A DNA stretch of 5,450 nucleotides from Clostridiales bacterium UBA7573 (lineage in GTDB: Bacteria; Bacillota; Clostridia; Oscillospirales; CAG-272), in the NCBI GenBank assembly GCA_002477905.1, contig DLLB01000034.1, forward strand, positions 1 through 5,450, read 5' to 3'. Positions 1 through 5,450 of the stretch are shown in pieces (positions within the stretch are counted from its first letter, which is position 1; each line of letters begins with the position of its first letter). The translations under genes were made by a program, and so were the position numbers. The notes below the pieces were generated by a model. The model did no database searches, was not told the origin of the DNA, and saw only the letters and a list, made by a program, of their open reading frames with translations.

Positions 1-182
1 CCGAGAATCTGCGCGGCTCTTTGCGCGTAAGTTTTGTCGCAGAGCGATTGCAACATCTGGGTAGACAGGACCGGTAAGGACTCCGGCATAAACAAACCGC
101 CGTCGCCTGCCAGTCCTTGTTTGATCGCCTGCGCCGCGCTGACGCCTTCCGGAGTCCCGCCTCTGGTGCTAATATATTTCAT
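1..182 (-). CDS. thrC: Threonine synthase, N-terminal part (cut by left window edge)
   Basis: Threonine synthase is a PLP enzyme of the cytoplasm that converts O-phosphohomoserine to L-threonine, the last step of threonine synthesis. Only the first 60 codons are in the window. The translation starts MKYISTRGG and carries GLAGDGGLFMPESLP at about residues 28-42, which match the family's conserved opening (KYxSTRG, then GLAxDGGLxxPExxP). The PLP-binding lysine and the rest of the fold lie beyond the left edge. The ATG is at 182-180. An AAAGGA ribosome binding site lies about 11 nt upstream, slightly far but usable. The gene follows yraN after a 72-bp gap with no convincing promoter, so it probably belongs to the same transcript. 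Its presence matters for interpreting the mutase-like gene at 4229-2994. The family call is firm; completeness of the gene cannot be judged. Confidence 0.9.
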   Translation of the reverse strand, partial: MKYISTRGGTPEGVSAAQAIKQGLAGDGGLFMPESLPVLSTQMLQSLCDKTYAQRAAQIL

Positions 183-242
183 AGAAAAATCGTTCCTTTC
201 GTTCTCATTTGTAAATATCTGTGATTTCCGAATTGCTGTACA

Positions 243-270
243 GAAAAGCGACGCTTACCGTGCGCTTTTC
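243..270 (-). other. Inverted repeat spanning the yraN stop codon
   Basis: GAAAAGCG (270-263) and CGCTTTTC (250-243) form a perfect 8-bp stem with a 12-nt loop, and the yraN stop codon (257-255) sits in the loop. In the minus-strand RNA the 3' arm ends in CUUUUC, but no U-tract follows (the next bases are UGUACAGC). It is therefore not a standard intrinsic terminator. It could be a weak processing or stability element between yraN and thrC, or chance. The palindrome CTGTACAG (236-243) abuts it. Confidence 0.3.
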
Positions 271-635
271 GGAGAAACGGAAGCGTAATACTTCACCTCC
301 GTCAGCCCGTCCGGTTCCAAATAAACCTCCGCAACATCAAAGCGTAAAGTCCCCGCATACGGGTGCTCCCGCAGATAACATTCCGCGGCAAACCGGAAAT
401 GCGTCCATTTTGTGAGCGTTATGGCAGCAGCCGGTCTTCCGTATTTGGAGCTTGCTCTTGTACGCATACGGGTTTTCACCTCCACAAAAGCAAGCACGCC
501 GTCCTTTGCGGCAACCAAATCCAGTTCCCCGCCGCGCACCGTGTAATTGCGTGCTAAAACGGTAAATCCGGCTTGCAGAAGGTAGGCGCATACCGCGTCT
601 TCTCCGCGTTTCCCGTGTTCTTTTGCCGTACTCAT
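255..635 (-). CDS. yraN: YraN family protein (UPF0102, endonuclease-like fold)
   Basis: This is a small cytoplasmic protein of the YraN/UPF0102 family, which has a restriction-endonuclease-like fold; its cellular role is not settled. It has 126 residues from the ATG at 635-633, close to the usual family length of about 115-130. Visible motifs are an N-terminal helix KEHGKRGEDAVCAYL (about 5-19), a GGELDLVA strand with the acidic pair E37/D39, and FVEVKTR (about 50-56) with E52 and K54. Together these form the nuclease-type D/E...ExK arrangement. An upstream in-frame GTG at 674 would add 13 residues, but the ATG is preferred because it overlaps the rnhB stop as ATGA, the usual translational coupling, and because family members begin just before this helix. 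No clear Shine-Dalgarno precedes it, which fits coupling to rnhB. Adjacency to rnhB is common in bacteria. Confidence 0.9.
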   Translation of the reverse strand: MSTAKEHGKRGEDAVCAYLLQAGFTVLARNYTVRGGELDLVAAKDGVLAFVEVKTRMRTRASSKYGRPAAAITLTKWTHFRFAAECYLREHPYAGTLRFDVAEVYLEPDGLTEVKYYASVSPKSAR

Positions 636-1291
636 TGCAAAAATTTCAAAAAACTCTTGCGGTGATACGGGCACGGTCCATACTGCCTTACCGCGTCCAT
701 ATGCGCTTTGGTGGGATACCCTTTATGCTGTGCAAAGCCGTACATCGGATATTCCGCGTCCAGCGTCACCAAGATCCGATCCCGCGTGACTTTAGCAAGC
801 ACAGACGCAGCGGCAATCGAAACCGATCTGGCATCGCCTTTCACGATCGGAATGGCAGGAATGGGGAAATTCCGCACCGTGTTGCCGTCCACCAAAGCCA
901 GCTCTGCCGCCGGTTGCAGTTGTTCCACGGCACGCCGCATGGCAAGCATCGCGGCGTTGAGAATGTTCATCTCGTCAATTTCCTGTGCGCTTGCCAGCGC
1001 AATTCCATAGGAAACCGCTTTGTCACAAATAATGTCAAACAACGCTTCCCGTTTTTTCTCACTCAGTTTTTTGGAATCATTCAATCCCTCGATGACCAAC
1101 CCTGCGGGCAGAATCACCGCCGCCGCCGCGACCGGTCCCGCAAGCGGTCCGCGTCCGGCTTCATCCACGCCGCAAATCAGTGTATATCCTTCGGCGCGGT
1201 ACTTGCTTTCATAGGCGTCATCCGGAAACGTTTTTTCCCGGATCCGCTTTGTCTCCATAGATTCCGCAGGAAGATGTGCCGTTTGTTTCAT
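632..1291 (-). CDS. rnhB: Ribonuclease HII
   Basis: RNase HII cuts the RNA strand of RNA-DNA hybrids and incises at single ribonucleotides misincorporated in DNA, starting ribonucleotide excision repair in the cytoplasm. The 219-residue protein shows the signature CGVDEAGRGPLAGPV (about 40-54) with metal-binding D43 and E44. LNDSKKLSEKKRE follows at about 70-82. LVDGN carries D135, and KGDARSVSIAAASVLAKVTRD carries D153. The type-II motif GYPTKAH is at 191-197. The four-carboxylate active site is therefore complete. About 35 residues precede the core; N-terminal extensions of variable length are normal in Firmicute RnhB proteins. The ATG at 1291-1289 overlaps the rbgA stop (ATGA), with a G-rich GGGGGA site about 6 nt upstream inside rbgA. 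It sits between rbgA and yraN in a coupled run and is intact. Confidence 0.96.
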   Translation of the reverse strand: MKQTAHLPAESMETKRIREKTFPDDAYESKYRAEGYTLICGVDEAGRGPLAGPVAAAAVILPAGLVIEGLNDSKKLSEKKREALFDIICDKAVSYGIALASAQEIDEMNILNAAMLAMRRAVEQLQPAAELALVDGNTVRNFPIPAIPIVKGDARSVSIAAASVLAKVTRDRILVTLDAEYPMYGFAQHKGYPTKAHMDAVRQYGPCPYHRKSFLKFLQ

Positions 1292-2163
1292 AAAATTTCC
1301 CCCGGTCGCTCCAGTGTGATTTTACCGATTTTTCCGCCGCGGAATTCGTCTAAAAGCATATTGGCAGTGCGTGTAAAATCAATCTCCGCGCCCGCAAGCA
1401 AAAATCCGCGCCGGCGCCCGATATGCAACGCCAATTCATAATCATCCAGCGTGTCATACTGCGTCAGATCTCCAAGCTTGTACCGTTCGGAAAGCATCTG
1501 CGGATACAGTTTCCGCAAACGCCCGACCAATAGAATCGCAAGGCGTTCCAAATCCAGAATCTCATCCTTGACAGCGCCGGTCATCGCCAGCAATTCTCCG
1601 ACGCGCTGATCTTCAAACTTCGGCCACAGTACCCCCGGCGTATCCAACAAATCGAATCCGAGATCGGTCCGGATCCACTGCTTGTCTCTTGTAACGCCGG
1701 GACGATCTTCCACCTTGGCACGGTTGCCTTTGGCAAGCCGATTAATCAGAGAAGATTTTCCGACATTCGGGATACCGACAATCATCACTTTTAACGTGCG
1801 TCCTGCCATACCCTTTGCCTCATAGCGTTGCAATTTTTCCGAAAGGAGCGCACGGAGCGCAACCGGCAATTCCCGCATATGATAGCCGGTGATGCAATCC
1901 AAAAACAGACATGCTTCTCCGCGCGACTGATAGTCCCGCGCAAACGCTTCATTCATGGAAGCGTCGCTCAGGGAAGCCTTACTGAGCACGGTCAGCATGG
2001 GTTTGTTCCCAATCAGCCGCGCAATTTCCGGATTGCGGGAGCTTTCCGGGATACGGGCATCTAAAATCTGTATCACCGCATCGCATTGCGGTAACATTTC
2101 CGTTACCATACGGCGGGTTTTTGCCATATGACCGGGGAACCATTGAATCAGTGCGGAAGGCAT
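1288..2163 (-). CDS. rbgA: Ribosome biogenesis GTPase RbgA/YlqF (with altered G4 motif)
   Basis: RbgA (YlqF) is a circularly permuted GTPase that acts late in assembly of the 50S ribosomal subunit. The 291-residue protein begins with the diagnostic IQWFPGHMAK (about 6-15), whose histidine (H12) corresponds to the catalytic His of the family. The G motifs occur in permuted order: G4 first, then the P-loop GIPNVGKSS (130-138), the G2 threonine in RPGVTRDKQW (T158), and G3 DTPG (174-177). A C-terminal RNA-binding helical region ends in FRGGKIGKITLE. The oddity is G4: where NKxD is expected (VLNKADL in typical members), the frame reads VLSKASL, with residues 61-64 being SKAS. Both the Asn and the specificity Asp are replaced, although all other motifs look intact. 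A strong AAAGGAGGA site 5-7 nt before the ATG at 2163-2161 fixes the start. It lies 33 bp after lepB and is coupled to rnhB. Confidence 0.96.
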   Translation of the reverse strand: MPSALIQWFPGHMAKTRRMVTEMLPQCDAVIQILDARIPESSRNPEIARLIGNKPMLTVLSKASLSDASMNEAFARDYQSRGEACLFLDCITGYHMRELPVALRALLSEKLQRYEAKGMAGRTLKVMIVGIPNVGKSSLINRLAKGNRAKVEDRPGVTRDKQWIRTDLGFDLLDTPGVLWPKFEDQRVGELLAMTGAVKDEILDLERLAILLVGRLRKLYPQMLSERYKLGDLTQYDTLDDYELALHIGRRRGFLLAGAEIDFTRTANMLLDEFRGGKIGKITLERPGEIL

Positions 2164-2196
2164 TGCCTGTCCTCCTTTCGCGTATTACAAGGTGGG

Positions 2197-2901
2197 CTAC
2201 GGTTTCCCGATGGAGCGGAAGGGGAAGATACGGAAAAACACTTTTCCGACTACATAGCGTTCGTCGATCAGTCCTACCCGACTGAATCGGCTGTCCATGG
2301 AATCGTTGCGATGATCTCCCATCACAAACAACTTCCCTTCGGGAATGGTATACGTCACCGTATCGTCCTCGATCGGCAACCAATTACACTGCACCATCGT
2401 GGTACCGCGATCGCGCAAGACATACGGTTCGGGCAAAAGCTGTCCGTCCACCCAAACTTCCCACGTTTTGAAATTGATCTTCAAAGTCTGTCCGCCGGTT
2501 GCGATCACCCGCTTCACCAGCGGCTTCCCAAGCCCGTAACTCGGAGACTGTACCACCACAATATCTCCCGTTTTCGGCGTGTAGAACAGATTGGTCAGAA
2601 GCATCACGTCTCTGTCCTGCAAAGTATTCTGCATAGACTCGCCGTCTACCGGCGCATAGCGGACAAAAAACGTGATCGACACCAACAGCACGCTCAGCGC
2701 AATGACAAACATCTCCAGCCAGTCAAACAACATCCTTGCGCGCGGGGAAGTCATATACTTTTCGGGAATGCGCGGCATTTCCATTTGAAATTCCGCCGGC
2801 ATTTCCCACGATTCCTCCGTTTTCGGTGCGGACGAATCCGGAACAGACGGCATCTCTGCCGGCGTTTGATCCGGAATATTTTCGTTTGGTTTCTGCTCCA
2901 T
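2197..2901 (-). CDS. lepB: Type I signal peptidase (SPase I)
   Basis: Signal peptidase I is a membrane serine protease that removes signal peptides from exported preproteins. From the ATG at 2901-2899 it has 234 residues. A charged, proline-rich cytosolic tail covers about 1-56. A single membrane anchor follows at about 58-80 (FDWLEMFVIALSVLLVS), and the catalytic domain faces outside. The nucleophile is S89 in VDGESMQNTL and the general-base lysine is K130 in PLVKRVIATGG. GDHRNDSMDSR (about 195-205) is box E. One anchor and short length are typical of Gram-positive SPase I. An in-frame GTG at 2952-2950 would add 17 residues but lacks a well-placed ribosome binding site, whereas AGAAGGGA lies about 10 nt before the ATG. 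The start is therefore likely but not certain. It precedes rbgA in the classic Firmicute order; rplS, often just upstream, is replaced here by a mutase-like gene. Confidence 0.95.
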   Translation of the reverse strand: MEQKPNENIPDQTPAEMPSVPDSSAPKTEESWEMPAEFQMEMPRIPEKYMTSPRARMLFDWLEMFVIALSVLLVSITFFVRYAPVDGESMQNTLQDRDVMLLTNLFYTPKTGDIVVVQSPSYGLGKPLVKRVIATGGQTLKINFKTWEVWVDGQLLPEPYVLRDRGTTMVQCNWLPIEDDTVTYTIPEGKLFVMGDHRNDSMDSRFSRVGLIDERYVVGKVFFRIFPFRSIGKP

Positions 2902-2911
2902 TCCTGTCACG

Positions 2912-2919
2912 TCCCTTCT
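2912..2919 (-). promoter_or_regulatory. Ribosome binding site supporting the ATG start of lepB
   Basis: AGAAGGGA ends 10 nt before the ATG at 2901-2899. It is too close (1 nt) to serve the in-frame GTG at 2910-2908 and lies inside the frame of the upstream GTG at 2952. It therefore favours the ATG as the lepB start. The spacing is at the long end of the normal range. Confidence 0.5.
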
Positions 2920-2993
2920 TACTTCAAGATTCTGCAACTTCTGAGATTTCACACGGTAAAAAACAACTCCGCCGTAAACTCATGTCATACAGA

Positions 2994-4229
2994 TTACGCC
3001 TGTTCTTCGGTCGGCGTCGCGTCGGGGGTAATCATATACGACAGAAGATTTTCCCCGCGTGCAACATACAATCCGGTTTTTGCGGCTTCTTCCTCATTGA
3101 AAGATTCCGTACCGGTTTGCGGATGCCGGCTGTCGTAGATCATAAACGGTACCGGATCGCCGGAATGCGTCCGGATCGCGATGGGCGTCGGGTGATCCGG
3201 CAGAACCATGATCTTGAAGTCCTCGCCGCTCTCGCTTAAATAGGTGTAAATCGGTTTGAGAATCTTCTCGTCAATATATTCAATGGAAAGCACTTTGTTT
3301 TCCGATTCTCCGCGGTGTCCGCATTCATCCGGTGCTTCCACATGGATATATACAAAATCTTTTCCGTTTTTCAGCGCGTCAATGGCAGCATCTGCTTTCC
3401 CCTTATAATTGGTATGCAGATTTCCGGTCGCGCCTTCCACATTCACCACTTCCATGCCGGCACAGATCCCGATCCCTTTCAGCAGATCCACTGCGGAGAT
3501 CATCGTGGCATGCAAGCCCCATTTTTCCGAAAAAGACGGCAACTGCGGCTTTTTACCGGGGCTCCAAAGCCAAATGGAGTTTGCCGGGCGCAGTCCGCGT
3601 TCCATACGCGCAATATTGACCGGATGTTCGCTTAAAATATCATAACTTTCCCGCATCAGGGTATGGTACGGCTCATTCGGCAGATAATCCCGGATACACT
3701 TGCCGATAATATCGTGCGGACGGGTAAAATCCTTTCCGTTATCCGGCGCGTTGTCCCAAAGCAGGCAATGCCGATAGCTGATTCCGGTGTAAAAATGACG
3801 TTCGTTTGTTCCGAGTTTTTCTTCCAGCGTCCGGATAAGCGCGTCCGCCTCCTCGGTTGTGATTTCATCCGCACTGTGATCCACCATGGTTTTTGCTTCG
3901 TAAGTATCATCCATACCGTTATCGCCCAAGGTGACCACATTGCAACGAATGGCGGTCTGCGTCGGCGTCATGGTCAATCCCATGCTCATCGCTTCCAAGG
4001 GAGAGCGGCCTTTGGAATAAATTTCGGGGTTATAGGAGAGAACGGCAAGATTTGCGGTATCACTTTCCGGAACCATTCCGGCAGGTACATTGGAAACCGT
4101 GCCGACCAAAGACTGTTTCACCAGTGCGTCCATAGTCGGTTTGTTTGCCGCTTCCAAAGGTGTACGATCGCCAAGCGACTGAATTTTACAGTCTGCGGCT
4201 CCATCGCACAAGAGAACAACATATTTCAT
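2994..4229 (-). CDS. Archaeal-type cofactor-independent phosphoglycerate mutase homologue; proposed homoserine kinase
   Basis: This 411-residue protein belongs to the alkaline-phosphatase superfamily, in the archaeal-type, 2,3-BPG-independent phosphoglycerate mutase group (apgM-like). Visible active-site elements are LLCDGAAD with metal ligand D9, the nucleophile segment PESDTANLAVLSY with S56, VEAPDECGHRGE with D301 and H305, LPDHPTP with D345 and H346, and RTHSGDPVPF with H355. The two-metal phosphotransfer site thus looks complete. The bacterial subgroup with this pattern (SYRHCLLW, PANSIWLW, VEGATGN, APDECGH) has been proposed to be a non-homologous homoserine kinase because its genes cluster with threonine synthesis genes. 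Here thrC lies downstream on the same strand, which supports that reading; glycolytic mutase activity is the alternative. GAGGA lies 5 nt before the ATG at 4229-4227. The gene has its own promoter at 4369-4341 and leads the six-gene run. Superfamily is certain; substrate is not. Confidence 0.9.
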   Translation of the reverse strand: MKYVVLLCDGAADCKIQSLGDRTPLEAANKPTMDALVKQSLVGTVSNVPAGMVPESDTANLAVLSYNPEIYSKGRSPLEAMSMGLTMTPTQTAIRCNVVTLGDNGMDDTYEAKTMVDHSADEITTEEADALIRTLEEKLGTNERHFYTGISYRHCLLWDNAPDNGKDFTRPHDIIGKCIRDYLPNEPYHTLMRESYDILSEHPVNIARMERGLRPANSIWLWSPGKKPQLPSFSEKWGLHATMISAVDLLKGIGICAGMEVVNVEGATGNLHTNYKGKADAAIDALKNGKDFVYIHVEAPDECGHRGESENKVLSIEYIDEKILKPIYTYLSESGEDFKIMVLPDHPTPIAIRTHSGDPVPFMIYDSRHPQTGTESFNEEEAAKTGLYVARGENLLSYMITPDATPTEEQA

Positions 4230-4245
4230 GCATTTCCTCGATTTC

Positions 4246-4258
4246 TTGGCATTGCCAA
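4246..4258 (-). other. Small hairpin just upstream of the mutase ribosome binding site
   Basis: TTGGC and GCCAA form a 5-bp stem with a 3-nt loop, 6 nt before the GAGGA ribosome binding site (4239-4235) of the mutase-like gene. It does not include the site itself, so direct sequestration is not shown. It may only shape the leader. Confidence 0.25.
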
Positions 4259-4286
4259 TCTGAATAAATAAAAATATCTATGTAAA

Positions 4287-4308
4287 CGGGCGGCGTTTTG
4301 CGCACCCG
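4287..4308 (-). terminator. GC-rich leader hairpin, attenuator-like or terminator-like
   Basis: In the minus-strand RNA, CGGGUGCG (4308-4301) can pair with CGCCGCCCG (4295-4287). The stem has 8 base pairs including one G-U pair, one bulged C and a CAAAA loop. UUUACAUAGAUAUUUUU follows, which is U-rich but interrupted. The hairpin lies about 25 nt into the predicted leader of the mutase-like gene. It could be an imperfect terminator or attenuator, or could stop read-through from the glycosyltransferase gene. No antiterminator or known riboswitch consensus is evident. Confidence 0.35.
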
Positions 4309-4340
4309 ATATTTTGCAATTCTAACCCCATTTTCAGCCT

Positions 4341-4369
4341 ATTATAGCACATTCTTTCTCTGGAATCAA
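4341..4369 (-). promoter_or_regulatory. Near-consensus housekeeping sigma promoter for the mutase-lepB-thrC run
   Basis: On the minus strand, TTGATT (4369-4364) is a -35 box with four of six consensus bases. A 17-bp spacer separates it from a perfect TATAAT (4346-4341), which is preceded by TGC, giving an extended -10 (TGnTATAAT). The predicted transcription start is near 4334, giving a leader of about 105 nt before the ATG at 4229. The -35 box begins only about 27 bp after the glycosyltransferase stop codon. No other convincing promoter is seen between here and thrC. Confidence 0.85.
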
Positions 4370-4395
4370 GGGGATTTTTGAAATTTGCAAAAAGA

Positions 4396-5450
4396 TTACA
4401 AATGACCGACGCGCACGGGAGCCTCCCACAGCGGATCCTTTTCATAGATCTGTTCCGTCTTTTGCACCATTCCGGTAAGGGAAAACCGGGATGCGGCGCG
4501 TGCGTATGCCGCGTCGGCAAGACAACGGCGCAGATCAGGCGCGCCGAGCAATACCCGTAACCGTTCCGCCGCCTCCGCTTCCCGATCCGCCGGTACATAC
4601 CAACCCGTGTCGGCAAGTGTGGCGCGATTTCCCGGAATATCCGTCGCACAAACACAGGCGCCGCCCAGCATCGCTTCCATCACCGCAAGCGGGGACGCTT
4701 CCGAACGGGAAAGATTCAGTACGCAATCACAAATGGAAAGATACGGATCAATCTCCGTCTGCATGCCAAGGCACCGCAGGCGCGGCAGCGAAATTTGCGC
4801 AGCTTGCGTTGCGGAAAGCAGCGTTCCGCTTCCACACACCACTGCATATACATCCGGCATCTGCCGCATGACATCGGCTAACACGGGGATCAAAAGATCC
4901 GCCCCCTTCACCGGTTCCAGTCTGCCAAACCAACCGATTACTTTTCCGTTTTGCGGAATGCCGAGACTTTTTCTGACCACAGCTTTTGCGGCGTCGGACA
5001 GACGCCTTGGCTCCCTTGCACCATTTGGGATCCAATGCACGCGGCGCGGGGATACCCCCTCTGTCAGCAGTGCCCGGCGGCATCCCTCGGAAACGGCGAT
5101 CCATTCTACACTCCGCATACCGGGTAAGTGGTGTCCGAGACGCCCTGCGGACAAAACGCCTTCACAATGGCGGGTTGCCACACGCCGCGGTATTTTTCCG
5201 TATGCCGCCAGCAACGCGCCGAGCGCGGCATGCGTATGCAGAATATCGAAGGTTTCTTTGGCAAACAGGCGGCGATATTCGATAACGGAAGCCACGGACG
5301 CGGAACGGTCCGCTCCGGCATGCATCCAGAACATCGGCACCTTCATTTGCGCAAGCGGACGACATAATGCGGCATGCGCGGGAAGCGCAACGGAAACCTC
5401 GTATACCGAGCGATCCAGTTGAGAAAGCAAAGCCAGCACCGATTTGCCCT
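4396..5450 (-). CDS. GT4-family glycosyltransferase (N-terminus beyond right edge)
   Basis: This is a GT-B fold, retaining glycosyltransferase of the GT4 (Glycos_transf_1) type, which moves a sugar from a nucleotide donor to an acceptor at the cytoplasmic membrane face. About 350 codons are visible. Features in order are DILHTHAALGALLAAY (N-domain), WIAVSEGCRRALL, IPNGAREPRR at the domain junction, GWFGRLEPVKGADLLIPVL (start of the donor domain), and VVCGSGTLL. SRSEASPLAVMEAMLGG follows, with the EX7E pair that contacts the donor. A GTG at 5439 could be mistaken for a start, but the frame stays open to the edge (Gly-Lys-Ser before it) and reads like the family's GG..KSVLALL helix. Roughly 15-25 residues therefore lie outside. 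The TAA is at 4398-4396. Acceptor and sugar cannot be told from sequence; cell-surface polysaccharide or glycolipid synthesis is the usual role. It is probably a separate transcription unit from the genes to the left. Confidence 0.92.
   Translation of the reverse strand, partial: GKSVLALLSQLDRSVYEVSVALPAHAALCRPLAQMKVPMFWMHAGADRSASVASVIEYRRLFAKETFDILHTHAALGALLAAYGKIPRRVATRHCEGVLSAGRLGHHLPGMRSVEWIAVSEGCRRALLTEGVSPRRVHWIPNGAREPRRLSDAAKAVVRKSLGIPQNGKVIGWFGRLEPVKGADLLIPVLADVMRQMPDVYAVVCGSGTLLSATQAAQISLPRLRCLGMQTEIDPYLSICDCVLNLSRSEASPLAVMEAMLGGACVCATDIPGNRATLADTGWYVPADREAEAAERLRVLLGAPDLRRCLADAAYARAASRFSLTGMVQKTEQIYEKDPLWEAPVRVGHL

Noticed and set aside
183..254. Possible promoter for thrC (GATATT as a -10 box)
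   Set aside because: The -10 matches only four of six consensus bases and no suitable -35 box lies at the right distance.
623..1441. Long plus-strand open frame of 272 codons opposite rnhB and rbgA
   Set aside because: It is antisense to two well-supported genes, is rich in Arg/His/Phe, has no recognisable family motif, and is an expected shadow frame.
2398..2409. CGTGGTACCGCG on the plus strand, matching the GTGGNACCGCG core of a T-box antiterminator
   Set aside because: It lies inside lepB on the antisense strand, where the same bases encode Arg-Gly-Thr-Thr, and it has no T-box specifier stem, leader gene or terminator around it. It is a chance match.
2902..2993. Possible promoter or terminator between the mutase-like gene and lepB (T-rich run near 2962)
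   Set aside because: No -35/-10 pair with acceptable spacing and no hairpin of more than 4 bp next to the T-run was found.
2128..3138. Long plus-strand open frame of 336 codons opposite lepB and the mutase-like gene
   Set aside because: It overlaps lepB and both its flanking junctions on the other strand, has low-complexity His/Arg-rich translation and no motif. The genes on the minus strand explain the region.
4375..4393. Inverted repeat TTTTTG/CAAAAA right after the glycosyltransferase stop, as a terminator
   Set aside because: The 6-bp stem has a single G-C pair and no following U-tract, so it is too weak to call a terminator.
5437..5439. GTG as the start codon of the glycosyltransferase
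   Set aside because: The frame continues open to the window edge with Gly-Lys-Ser before it, and family members have a conserved N-terminal strand and loop before this helix. The GTG is most likely an internal valine.

Overview
The window looks like chromosome from a Gram-positive Firmicute, most likely a clostridial (Oscillospiraceae/Ruminococcaceae-like) bacterium. The evidence is a lepB-rbgA-rnhB-yraN gene block in the Firmicute order, strong AGGAGG-type ribosome binding sites, moderate GC and tight gene packing. This placement is an inference from gene order and protein character; no rRNA or other marker gene is present. All seven genes lie on the minus strand, and both window edges cut through a gene.

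Read in the direction of transcription (right to left), the layout is as follows. (1) 5450-4396: the body and C-terminus of a GT4-type glycosyltransferase whose N-terminus lies beyond the right edge. (2) 4395-4230: a 166-bp intergenic region with a near-consensus extended -10 promoter (4369-4341), a leader of about 105 nt containing two hairpins, and the ribosome binding site of the next gene. (3) 4229-2994: an archaeal-type cofactor-independent phosphoglycerate mutase homologue, of the subgroup proposed to be an alternative homoserine kinase. (4) 2901-2197: type I signal peptidase. (5) 2163-1288: the circularly permuted ribosome-assembly GTPase RbgA/YlqF. (6) 1291-632: ribonuclease HII. (7) 635-255: a YraN-family nuclease-fold protein. 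(8) 182-1: the first 60 codons of threonine synthase (thrC), running off the left edge.

From the mutase homologue to thrC, the genes are co-directional with gaps of 92 bp, 33 bp, a 4-bp overlap, a 4-bp overlap and 72 bp. I see no convincing internal promoter, so one transcript from the promoter at 4369-4341 could cover all six. The lepB-rbgA-rnhB-yraN core is housekeeping: protein export, 50S assembly, RNA-DNA hybrid removal, and a nuclease-fold protein of unclear role. It is flanked on one side by the putative homoserine kinase and on the other by threonine synthase, which would be consecutive steps from homoserine to threonine.

The points most worth a second look are this threonine-pathway bracketing of a housekeeping operon, and the loss of the guanine-specificity motif (NKxD reads SKAS) in RbgA. 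I saw no mobile element, CRISPR array, tRNA or rRNA gene, and no wholly new system.
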